Source of the DNA: Paraglomus occultum
Lineage: Eukaryota > Glomeromycota > Glomeromycetes > Paraglomerales > Paraglomeraceae
Reading direction: 5' to 3'
Assembly (NCBI GenBank): GCA_910592205.1
Contig: CAJVPJ010000692.1
Coordinates: 1 to 18,849 of the forward strand
Length of the DNA stretch: 18,849 bases
A program made the translations under genes and the position numbers. Shown one piece after another: positions 1 through 8,674 of the stretch. The number at the start of each line of letters is the position of its first letter. Position 1 is the stretch's first letter. Below the pieces are notes generated by a model. The model had not been told where the DNA came from. It saw nothing but the letters and a program-made list of their open reading frames with translations, and made no database searches.

Positions 1-351
1 TCGATGCCTGATTCTGCGCCAGATGAATACAAGAAACTTGCCGAGCGGTGTTGTGATGCTGATCCTGATAAGCGTCCAAAAGATGGATGGGCGCTTTGGA
101 GGGGTATTAACAATCTTCTTAAAGATGTAAAAAAGAATGAATCTGGTGACAACGTGTGGAATGCCATTTATCATACTGATGTAAAGCCGTTATCACGTCT
201 CGAGAAAGAGAGTAAATATTCCAGCAAACTCTTACCTACTGGAGCTTTGCCTAAACCAAGAAACAGCGACGATTTTTGTCAGTTACCTCCATTATCAGAT
301 TTCAACTTGCCAAATTTAGAGGTCGAGTTAGGGGAGGTTGACGAAAAGTAA
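1..351 (+). CDS. Protein kinase, 3' end of gene (C-terminal lobe and tail)
   Basis: The reading frame is open from base 1 to a TAA at 349-351, so this is the last part of a gene that starts before the window. The first 40 residues carry the end of a kinase C-lobe: the pattern YKKLAERCCDADPDKRP is the subdomain XI region, in which the arginine of the DPDKRP segment corresponds to the nearly invariant late arginine of the fold. A polar, proline-containing tail of about 75 residues follows, with no recognised domain. The ATP-binding and catalytic loops lie outside the window, so activity cannot be judged. Kinases of this style (often tyrosine-kinase-like) are massively expanded in Glomeromycotina. 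Family assignment rests on this short segment only; substrate and partner are unknown. Confidence 0.75.
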   Translation, partial: SMPDSAPDEYKKLAERCCDADPDKRPKDGWALWRGINNLLKDVKKNESGDNVWNAIYHTDVKPLSRLEKESKYSSKLLPTGALPKPRNSDDFCQLPPLSDFNLPNLEVELGEVDEK

Positions 352-1789
352 GGGAATTTATTGAAGACAACAGTTGCGTTTCTGTTCATATAAATTACAA
401 TATCAACATCGTCTACACTGCTTATGCTTTAGTGACAAATGCTTTCGAATAAACTTGTAATTTGCACTTTACTTTTTTTCTAATCAAATATGTCAACGCG
501 TGTTAAAATAACGTTTACTGTTGGCTGTCTTCTTATTAAAAGTAAATATTGAGAACCAAGTCTCTAAATTTATGGTTTGATGTTAATCGTTCATGAACAA
601 AATTGTATTGTCAATTTCTGCACCCTGACATTTTTTTCATACCAAACCAATTCTTTCCAAATGACCCATGCAGCCGGATAATGTTATTACGTGATAATCA
701 TTCCACGATAAAGAGTGCGGACAAGAATCCTGGAGACGCGATAAAAGCAACTGCTCGGAATCTTCCGATTGAAAAAAATAACTGAAACTCGTGCAAGAAT
801 CTTATTCCGCGCGAGAGTGATGAATCATACGCTTCGAATATCTGTTGCTGCTCTTTTGTAATATTACGCTTCGAATATCTGTTGCCGCTCTTTTGTAATA
901 TTGCTACTGCATAGCCTGTAGCGATGCAAGTTTTAACGGCATCTGCAACAACGGGAAGTGCCAGCGCTATCGGAGTAGTTCAGAATTTCTTGATAGCAAA
1001 CGCAGAATCCTATGTATATACCTAATATTAAAGAATTAAATTAATGTTAGTACTACCCAAAAGCGGAGCTAATTGAAGAATTAACCACTGATTATGGAAA
1101 TTCTTAATTAGTGGCCATATGAAAATATTGTACAAACTAACTTTACAAACTAACTTACAATGCTGCGGACTTTTCTATTCTATTATCACTATTACCCAAC
1201 ATCATTCTACCTCCTTAAAAGTCAATTAAAACCGTTTTTGCTTAATTGTAAGAACTTTCGTGGTTTAAGATAAGGCCGAATATTGCAATCAACAAACCAG
1301 ATATTAGTATTAGTTAATTTCTCACTCCAAATATTTTTAAGTTTGCGTGATTTGTTGCGTATTTGTATAACACATTTACAATACTTCCGTAAATATTGCA
1401 CCACTCATGACAAAGAGTCTTAACCTGCAATTTTTTTCAACATAATAGTTGCAGTGACTTGTAAAATTATATTTACGTTGTGTTTAAATTTCATTGCTGA
1501 TATTTTTATTTGCTGCTTTTGGAGATATTTCGGGTCGTACTTACTTTTTATGGGTGGCACTTTCGATTAAACGCCACAGCATCGTCTCAGTTTACATATG
1601 ATCATGAAGCCAATTCCAGCGGAGAAAAGATCACATATACACATGTTCAGGAGGGTTATAGTATAACGTGAAATAGCTAATCGGGAGATTGTTAACCATG
1701 CTACCGAATAAAAAAAAACACTCCCGGCAGTTTTAAAGTTGTCAAAACCGGGAATACCGCTAGGCTTATAAAGTCAAGTGAATGCTCAA
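352..1789. other. AT-rich intergenic spacer with short repeats
   Basis: No convincing gene. The short ORFs at 603-785 (+) and 1222-1404 (-) look random: they lack recognisable motifs and sit in AT-rich sequence. The spacer holds a 37-bp tandem duplication (828-901), a 13-bp tandem duplication (1131-1156, unit TACAAACTAACTT) and a small hairpin at about 1086-1115, with arms CCACTGATTA and TAATTAGTGG around a 10-base loop. The left boundary of the Tc1 remnant that follows could not be placed. Confidence 0.6.
828..901. repeat. 37-bp tandem duplication, two units
   Basis: Two adjacent 37-base units, 828-864 and 865-901, differ at a single base (T at 849, C at 886). The unit begins TACGCTTCGAATATCTGTTG. 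It reads as a recent local duplication in non-coding DNA; no function is visible. Confidence 0.9.
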
Positions 1790-2570
1790 ATGCAACTTAA
1801 ATTCAAAAAAACCCAAAGGCGAACACGTGATAAATTTCCCAAATATAATACGACGCGCATTAAGAAGTCAAGATCTAGTAGCAAGGGCAAAAAAAAAAAG
1901 AAACCTCCATTGAAGAAACGATGCCAAACGTGATGAATTATCTGATGCGCTTTTCCTCCATTGAGGAAGCGCTGGCCGTGAAACAATACAATGATGAGGT
2001 TGTCATCAGATTCGAAAAAAATAAATAAGTTTCTTCTTTGCAGAAAACGATTTGGTATAGCATGATTAAAATTTATGTAAAAGTATAGAGGTCGGATGGT
2101 GGAGGATCGGCGAAAGGTTACCTGGTCAGATGAAAGTAAGTTTGTGATCTGAAACTCGGATGAAAGGGAGTGATATTGGAGGGATCCAAAATTACCTATA
2201 ACGTCAAACTAACGGCGAAGTATGGCAGTTGCTTCAGTTATTTAGTATCGAGTTATGTTGACGGTCGAATAAATGGTGATCTATATCAAAAGAAATTTTA
2301 ACTGACGAACTGATGAAGACCGTGAAACATGCACGATTTAGGCATAACGATTTCATTTACCAGAAATGACCCGAATCACATGCTGCTCATGAGACTGAGA
2401 GGTAGTTGAGTGAACATCATATTAAGGTTTTAGACTGGCCCGCATACTCACCAGATCTAAACATATTGAACGTTTATGAATCATCAGTTGCGCACTCCCT
2501 GGGGGTATTTGACGCTCTGAATAAAATACAACAGGTACGGAATGAGATCGACATTGAAGCTAATTGATAC
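1790..2570 (+). pseudogene. Degenerate Tc1/mariner-type transposase
   Basis: Recognisable Tc1-family blocks lie in order on the + strand but in all three frames and broken by stops, so the gene is dead. At 1845-1925 is IIRRALRSQDLVARAKKKKK, the end of the paired-like DNA-binding region with its lysine run. At 2099-2143 is VEDRRKVTWSDESKF, which holds the first catalytic aspartate (SDESKF). At about 2254-2292 is YVDGRINGDLYQK. Near 2355-2380 is a shifted NDPNH segment (second catalytic aspartate region). At 2427-2462 is VLDWPAYSPDLN, the conserved WPxxSPDLN motif just before the third acidic residue. The spacing between the first two blocks is about 130 bases too long and includes an imperfect duplication (from 1904 and from 1955). 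Terminal inverted repeats were not found. A MITE sits just after the 3' end. Confidence 0.85.
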
Positions 2571-2572
2571 TA

Positions 2573-2757
2573 CAGTCAATTGCCTTTAATTCGACCCCCT
2601 TTAATTCGATTTCGCCGATAATTCGATCGCTTGAGCAAGACCCGAAAAATATTTTTATTATTGTTTTCCTTAAGTACGTCTGCCGTTAATTCGACTTATA
2701 CGTTAATTCGACCAATGACTCCGGAACGGAGGCGGTCGAATTAAAGGCAGTTGACTG
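2573..2757. mobile_element. 185-bp TA-flanked MITE with 23-bp inverted ends
   Basis: The ends are 23-bp terminal inverted repeats with one mismatch: 2573-2595 starts CAGTCAATTGCC and 2735-2757 ends GGCAGTTGACTG. TA lies directly outside both ends (2571-2572 and 2758-2759), as expected for a Tc1/mariner/pogo-type target duplication. Inside are six copies of TAATTCGA: forward at 2587, 2602, 2619, 2687 and 2704, inverted at 2736-2743. There is no coding capacity, so movement would need a transposase from elsewhere. CAGT ends with TA duplication suggest the pogo/Fot1/Tigger group; that assignment is inference. The element lies within 10 bases of the end of the Tc1 transposase relic. Confidence 0.85.
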
Positions 2758-2759
2758 TA

Positions 2760-3196
2760 GCCCTAATTTGTATCAGCCAATCAGAATCAAAGACAAATTT
2801 CGTGCATTACACATATTCCAAGACTCCAAGTGTTATTCTTTGCAAAAAAAAATTAACACCCTTTCTCGCAACACAACCTTTTATTTCTTCACACTTTTTA
2901 ATAAACATTTTGTTCCGATCATGTGACTTTTAATCCGCCAATCAGGGGCAACACAAATTGGAACGCTCAACCATATCAAAGGCAATATAACATTCCTCTG
3001 TAATTACTTAAAAACAATAGTGTAAAGTCACTAAAGATAGAAATGAGAAATCAACGTTTGTTAACGTATTCAGTACAATTATCAATATAATTCTGACGAG
3101 AAGATAGCGGGGAGGATATCGAAATGGCGATGGTGGTTACACTCGGCGGTGATTTGTCATAAACAAATTTTCAGATTCGTCACCGTTTAGATATTA
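2760..3196. other. Spacer between two MITEs, no gene seen
   Basis: AT-rich sequence without a credible ORF. Two similar stretches containing GCCAATCAG followed by CAAA(T)-rich sequence occur at about 2774 and 2938. They may be remnants of a repeat but are too short to classify. Confidence 0.5.
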
Positions 3197-3688
3197 CACA
3201 GTGAAATTCACTTTAACAAAGTCTCCCTTTAACGAAGATAGCTTATAACGAAGTATTTTTCTGGAACCAGTTCGTTCTTAACAGAATAATTTCAGATAAA
3301 TGAAGATTTATATATAAATTCAGTATAAACATATAACAAAGATTTCAAAGTCCATGCATAAATAAAGCCATTCGCTTAGGCAAAATTTTTTGTATCATGA
3401 AGTTCACTATAATATAACGAAGTTTGTTATAGAAATTAAATCAACGATCTCAATTTCATAAATAAAGATCTAAAACGGTATCTTCTTGCTACCAAGACTG
3501 TAAAAACAACGAACAGCACTTACGCTTGCCCCAAAAAGGACAATAATTGCAAATTTTTGGAAATACTATGCAGAAAATAAGACAAACAATCATTCATGAT
3601 TATATTTAATACTTACTTTCGGAATAGCAAATTTTTACCGAAGAAATTTGGCGGAACGGACGACTTCGTTAAAGTGAATTTCACTGTG
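3197..3688. mobile_element. 492-bp TA-flanked MITE with 27-bp inverted ends
   Basis: The terminal inverted repeats are 27 bp with one mismatch. The left end at 3197-3223 starts CACAGTGAAATTCACTTTAA; the right end at 3662-3688 is its complement. Both are flanked by TA (3195-3196 and 3689-3690). TAACGAAG recurs at 3230, 3246 and 3415 on the + strand and inverted at 3664-3671 inside the right end, a layout typical of subterminal transposase-binding repeats (inference). No ORF in the element looks like a transposase. Near 3400-3422 an internal GTTCACTATA...TAACGAAG stretch resembles the ends and could mark an older internal end or nested copy. The type is probably pogo/Tigger-like, non-autonomous. 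Confidence 0.88.
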
Positions 3689-3746
3689 TAATGTAATCTG
3701 CTTTCGGTATGTATCTTCCTTTATTTGGGTTCTTTTCTCCAAAAAA

Positions 3747-4105
3747 TATGGGGATTAGACATCGGTAGTGTTACCATGTGAATCATTTGCTGATCACTTT
3801 AAACATACAAATTCAAGCTCATAAAGTCTGTAGTGTTACATATTCCAAAAGATACCCTACAAGAAAATAGAGACACTTTTTCGCTTTCCTTGACCAAATT
3901 ATGGGTTTTTATATGAAACGTGTTTTGCGGGATATTTTTTTATTTTTCTATACAAAGTTTCTCTATTTCTTGTGGTGCATTCATCGAGGTATTGCAGACT
4001 TGTGGAGCATAGCTTGCTTTGTTACCGAAAGTGATCAGCAAATGATCAGCAAATGATTAGCAGTTTATTATTATGGCAACAATACCGATATCTAACCCCA
4101 TTTAT
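3747..4105. mobile_element. About 360-bp long-hairpin (foldback/MITE-like) element
   Basis: The two halves are imperfect inverted copies over much of their length. The left start (ATGGGGATTAGACATCGGTA, from 3748) pairs with the complement of the right end (CCGATATCTAACCCCAT, 4086-4102). TCATTTGCTGATCACTTT at 3783-3800 pairs with AAAGTGATCAGCAAATGA at 4028-4045. ACAAGAAAATAGAGACACTT near 3859 pairs with sequence at 3954-3973. The right arm carries an extra 11-bp unit (GATCAGCAAAT at 4033-4043 and 4044-4054) absent from the left arm. No coding capacity is present. A clear target duplication was not identified, so the exact ends are uncertain by several bases. It begins about 60 bases after the preceding MITE. 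Confidence 0.75.
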
Positions 4106-4283
4106 ATTACGATTATCACCCCGTTTTAATGCCTCATAATAATTCTTCAACAACAACATTGGCGAATGTCTCATGATGGGAATGGCCAGAGAATTACAAT
4201 TGTTTCGTCCCAAATCGCTCAACACTACAAAAGCTGATGGTAATTAAACTTCACATGCCAATCTATCGAGCGAAATAGTTAAC

Positions 4284-5095
4284 ATGGGTATATTGAAAGT
4301 CTTGGATAAGGTATAGTTTTTTGGTGACAGCGAAAGTAAAAAGAATTCGTCGATATCTAGCTTTTGTTGAAATTGGGTTTCTAACAAACAAGCAAGACAT
4401 TGACTAGGTGCATTCTTTTCTTTTTTTTTCAAGATTAATCTATGGCTGAGCATATTAGCCACTTGCGCGCTTGCTTATTTTAGAGATGCCCATGTATCGT
4501 TCGCTATCCTGGGAGCCGTAACAACTTCGATAATAGGTGAGGTCATTTATGTTCCATTCGCAACAAGTACTCTCTCTAATTCGCCCATTCATCTCTAACC
4601 CTCGGCGTTTTGCTGCAACCAATGTGCACACACATTCTATTTACTTCTTCATAACCTCGTCTCAAAGTTCGAATACTAAAGCGCATAATCCGCCAACCGC
4701 GTCCCAAAACCGCCTTAAAGCCCAGAACTACTTATGGCATGCCGTCAACTCATTCAGCCTCAACCATGTACTTTGCAGTCTACACGTCTCTCTACCTCGC
4801 ATCATCCGTCCCCACCTTGACAGTTTTTCGCACTCTTTTTATTACCATTCTACTCGGCGTGGCACTGTTTATCGTTTGGTCCCGTGTCGAGCTAGGACAT
4901 CACACTGGCGCACAGGTGATCGCTGGGACGATAGCCGGGTGTGTGTGTGCAGCAGCGTGCCATTCGCTCTGGTGGGAGTATGGATTGCCGTTGTCGGTTG
5001 ACTTGGGATTGAACAGGAAGTTAGAGGTGAACGACATTGGAATTGTCATTGATTACGTGTGGGATGTGTTCACCAGGCGTGCAAGGGTGATGTAG
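4284..5095 (+). CDS. PAP2-superfamily lipid phosphatase, dolichyldiphosphatase-like
   Basis: Three-exon model: 4284-4310, 4434-4536 and 4668-5095, giving 185 residues. Introns 4311-4433 and 4537-4667 are GT-AG and keep frame. All three PAP2 phosphatase motifs are visible. K-x6-RP is KRIIRQPRP. PSTHS carries the catalytic-site histidine region. SRVELGHHTGAQ is the SR-x5-H motif, with Gln where many PAP2 enzymes have Asp, as in dolichyldiphosphatases. The block RDAHVSF...VRILKRIIRQPRP aligns without gaps to the DOLPP1/Cax4 layout. Five hydrophobic segments suggest an integral membrane enzyme, which in that family removes phosphate from dolichyl diphosphate in the ER so the N-glycosylation carrier can be reused. 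The motif-bearing exons are solid. The 9-codon first exon is tentative: it was chosen because its ATG and GTATAG donor splice in phase to a strong pyrimidine-rich acceptor at 4433. Another PAP2 lipid substrate is possible. Confidence 0.72.
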
Positions 5096-7018
5096 TAAAA
5101 TAGTATGACAACGCCCGTCATTACGGGGTTGCGAGGTAGTAATATTTAAAACATAGTGATATGTAATGCTAATTAATATAGACAAGATAAATGATAGATC
5201 TGTATTGGAGTTCTCCATGATTCCTTTGGATCTTTTGCGGCAACAAAAAAACAATCCGGTTGATTAATTCACAATATAATCGACACGTGCCTGTCGATAT
5301 AATTTTTTTGGACGCGTTTCCGAAAGTTAAACATAGGGTTAATATTAATAAAAAATAAGGAGGCCCCGATGACATGCTTTATGTTGATAAAAGAGTTATT
5401 CACTTTTCTCCCCCCAACAAAGCGAGACTTTGTAAAAGTTCACTGAAGTCTGAATGACAACGGTTACTGTGTGATTTCTGCGAGTTGAGTGATATTGGCC
5501 CTTTTTTTTCTTTTCTTTAGAAGGTATTATTATTATCCCCAGGAAGCGAGCATCACGCATTTAAGATAAATACCGACTCAGAAGCAAAAAAGTAGCCCTG
5601 GCAAAGTGGCCTTGTTTACCGGTGCCCTTGAAAGATTGTTACAAAACACTTAAGAAAGCTAGTGACTTATTCGTGTATAGTCACAAGCTGGCAAACGATA
5701 TGTTTATAAGCGAACGAAAGACGGGTTTATTCATTCTCAGGTCTATTAGACGCAAGAAAATTGTAGTCTTGAACTCACATCAATCTGACCGAACTCACAC
5801 GAAGAAATAAATGTTTCATTACTCCAGCCCCTTCGAGTTAAGTCTTGTGCTAAATAAATTTCTTTTGGAAATTGTGTAAAACGAGACAATACCGTGTATT
5901 TGATGCAACATTGTGTCAGAATTATTGCAACAAAAACAACCAGAGGCAAAGTGTTTTCCGGGCCCGTCCGGGAGGGTCTGGATACACCGGGCAAATCCTC
6001 GAATATGTCAGTAGCGATATTTTTATTACAGAAGATAAAACCTAGAGTCAATGGAACGAAAATAGCGTGATATAATAAATTGATAAAATGGACATTGATA
6101 AATAATAAACGACTCGTCGATCGAAATTAAATTGCGACTATTTAACACTCAACTCGGAAATTAAACTAATTGACTGTTCAACATTGCACTGGGCTCGAAA
6201 ATTCTTTTACTAGATTGTGATTTAGCCAGTTCTTTCTGGCAATAAATATCGCAGAGATTGTAGGAAATATTGTGGACGGTGACGCTGTACATAATGGAGG
6301 AGATATTCACCTTTTATTTTGCATGACCTGCAGACGACTACAAGCACTTTGATTTGAAAAACCCTATGGGAGTGGGATAGATATCGTCGGGTTTATAGAC
6401 CGATTACATATTGGCAAACACTAGTCATGATATATCATGGTTGGGTCACCATCGACTCTATTTTCCGCGAGGCCGTTCGGTTTCGAGATGACTAATATTT
6501 TTTATAAAAAGCCACTTGATCACCGCGGAAAACGCGAACCGATGTTATCTTTTTTTTTTTTTTTTTGCGGAAAATAACACGATAACAGGTCGGTAACATA
6601 AACCACAACTATGCCAACGTACCAAATTCTACCACTTTACTCTCATAGATCTCAAAGAATGTCCATGCATTGTTATTGCAAACACACGCTCATTTACCCA
6701 CCCTTCAGCAAGCCCCCGATACAAATGAAAATAAAATCGACAGTTCTGAATGTTCCACCAATCAACCATTCCCCTTATTATTAAAAAAATGTAATTTATA
6801 ATTTCCGTGTTAAGATTAAACTTGTATCAATTTTAACGGGTCCACGTTAGCTAACAAACAAAATGATGTCAGCTATAATGACAATGATAATGCCAAACAA
6901 GTACTTTTTAATGCATGTAATAATGTTCAAGTGTCAGTGGAAACACACGATCACACCCACCCCGTGAAATCTAAATTATAAAAGAGTGAATAAATAAACA
7001 ACTAGTAAAACCTCCTCG
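5096..7018. other. Intergenic spacer between convergent genes
   Basis: About 1.9 kb separates the 3' ends of the PAP2 gene (+) and the BTB-TLDc gene (-), so it must hold both 3' untranslated regions. It includes a 17-base T tract at 6550-6566 and a short GC-rich patch at about 5958-5995. Weak ORFs exist: 5622-5810 (+, open from about 5565, lysine-rich, 62 codons from a GTG) and 5746-6051 (-). Neither has a recognisable motif. The + strand stretch at 5521-5810 reads mildly protein-like across two frames and could be a gene relic, but this is weak. Confidence 0.5.
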
Positions 7019-8674
7019 TCACCTCTTTGGATAAAAAGTTCTAGATCTTCTATGTTTAGCTTTTCTTACAACTTGAAATACTTCATACTCATCAACCGAA
7101 AACGTTACGTGCGTAGACCTAATAGCCTTTTCATATGAATCAACAATGCAACAACACCTTTTCTCGCGCTTGAAATCATTACCCCATAACCCTAAATCCG
7201 CTATTAATATGTCACCACCAAACGTCGGCCCTCGAGGCCCGCAAAATATGGCCTTTGAAGGATACTTTACCCGACTGATAACGTTCTTGCTCTCGTCGGT
7301 GTCCAGCGAAAATATAAAACTGCCTTCGGTAGAATCCCATTCACCGATCGGCGGAGATCTCCAATCGATCGGATTGTACCCGCCGATCAGCTCATCAGTG
7401 CCATGTACCTTTATCAACGTAATGGTCGCACCCTTCTCGTCACACAAGGTATGAAATACCGATGGCGTAAATCCGTCTCTGCTGCCGCGTAATAGTAACC
7501 TGAACCTGTACGGATTACGCGATCCTTCGTATGGCAGAGAATGTGTGTCGGATCCGTCATCTTTCGTACCACTAGCACCGCCGCTGTTGCCGTTATTATT
7601 ATTGTTGTTGGTGTTGTTGGTGTTGTTGTTGTTGTTTTCAAACAGTCTATCGATCTGAGACGCGATCCATGCTGTTTGTCTTTCGTTTATCAGTACGGAA
7701 TGCACGCTAGTCGGATTCATCTGCCCGTAACGGGGTGGTAATACCTGATAGCTAGGTTCGTAGCGCGGTCTCAGATAGTGGCTGATCAATTCACGAAACA
7801 AGTGTTTCGGTAGGATGCTCTCGAAAGGGAATACCTTGACATCAAAGTCCCTCGGTGATATCTGGAAGAATCTAATGAGTGGAATGCACTTTTGCAATTT
7901 CTCTCCCAATTTGGCAAACTCGTCAGGTGACCATTTCGTATAGTCAGGTGACAGTTGTGTCTGATCTATTCCCCATTCTATTATCCTCGACCATATTTGG
8001 CCTTCACTCAAGGTGAGATCATCTCTCTTCAACAGTGATAATACTATTTCTTCTGTCAATGAATAGAAATCCTCCGATTCAAATATTATCTCGGGATCCA
8101 TTCTGATGATTTGGCAGAATTCTTGTAGTTTGTTGAACTTCTGATTTTGAGAGGCAATCTGGTTTGTCACTCCATAGTTTGATTTTAGCCACGCTTCCTT
8201 CTCTTTGATAAGCTGGCCCTGAATGTGATCGAGAAGCTCGTCATCCAATGCCAGTTGTTCGGCAGTTATTAGCAGATCGAGTAACTCGGGCGCTTCCAGT
8301 TCATCCAAGGAGATCGATCCAGTATACATGTACCTAAAACCACGTCAAGTAGTGCAGAAAGTTTGATCGATCAGCTGCAAGCGGATTTCATTTCTTCACG
8401 GATCTGTAATGTTGGTTTCTATGACCTTTATTATCACCCCATACTCTCTTTACCTCAATAAAACTTCAAAAATCGAAGGAGATATATGCTCGAATGAGTT
8501 CGACTGCATCAAAGTTTTCCTAAAGTAGCTACTTCTTGCACGTAGTATAAGGGAATGTGCTCTGAACACCCTCGCATGCTGTCCTTGTCCGACGCTGATC
8601 GATGTATCGTAATCATCGGCATTTTCTAATAAAGCGCCAAAATCCCTGACTAGGAAACCGACGAAATCGGGCAT
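7019..8674 (-). CDS. BTB-BACK-TLDc domain protein
   Basis: Two exons on the minus strand, 8454-8674 and 7019-8333, join across a 120-bp GT-AG intron (8334-8453) to give 511 residues. The split codon is AG|G, restoring FEVLLR-YMYTGSI inside the BTB fold. Domains: BTB at about 20-115 (FRAHSLILRARSSYFRKTL, then the YMYTGSI segment); BACK at about 120-240 (LKRDDLTLSEGQIWSRIIEW, then IPLIRFFQISPRDF); an Asn/Gly-rich linker at about 305-330; TLDc at about 347-495 (FRLLLRGSRDGFTPSVFH, GGYNPIDW, FIFSL, ending DEYEVFQV). This architecture is typical of a very large family in Glomeromycotina. BTB-BACK proteins often act as Cullin-3 substrate adaptors; TLDc domains in other proteins bind V-ATPase or are linked to oxidative-stress resistance. 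Which applies here is unknown. No catalytic function is expected. Confidence 0.93.

Noticed and set aside
4537-5001. 154-codon ORF on the + strand starting at 4537
   Set aside because: It is an out-of-frame reading of the PAP2 intron and last exon. The frame with K-x6-RP, PSTHS and SR-x5-H motifs is the real one.
5598-5660. TGGCAAAGTGG at 5599-5609, similar to a tRNA A box
   Set aside because: No B box (GGTTCGA type) or cloverleaf pairing follows within tRNA distance.
5746-6051. 101-codon minus-strand ORF with a hydrophobic stretch
   Set aside because: No recognisable family, no splice or neighbour context, and other frames of the same stretch look equally protein-like.
6460-6600. GC-containing inverted words (TTTTCCGCG and CGCGGAAAA) and a T17 tract
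   Set aside because: Arms are short and irregular with no target duplication, so I do not call a transposable element.
7146-7741. Plus-strand ORFs over the BTB-TLDc gene
   Set aside because: They are antisense to clearly conserved TLDc and BACK coding sequence.
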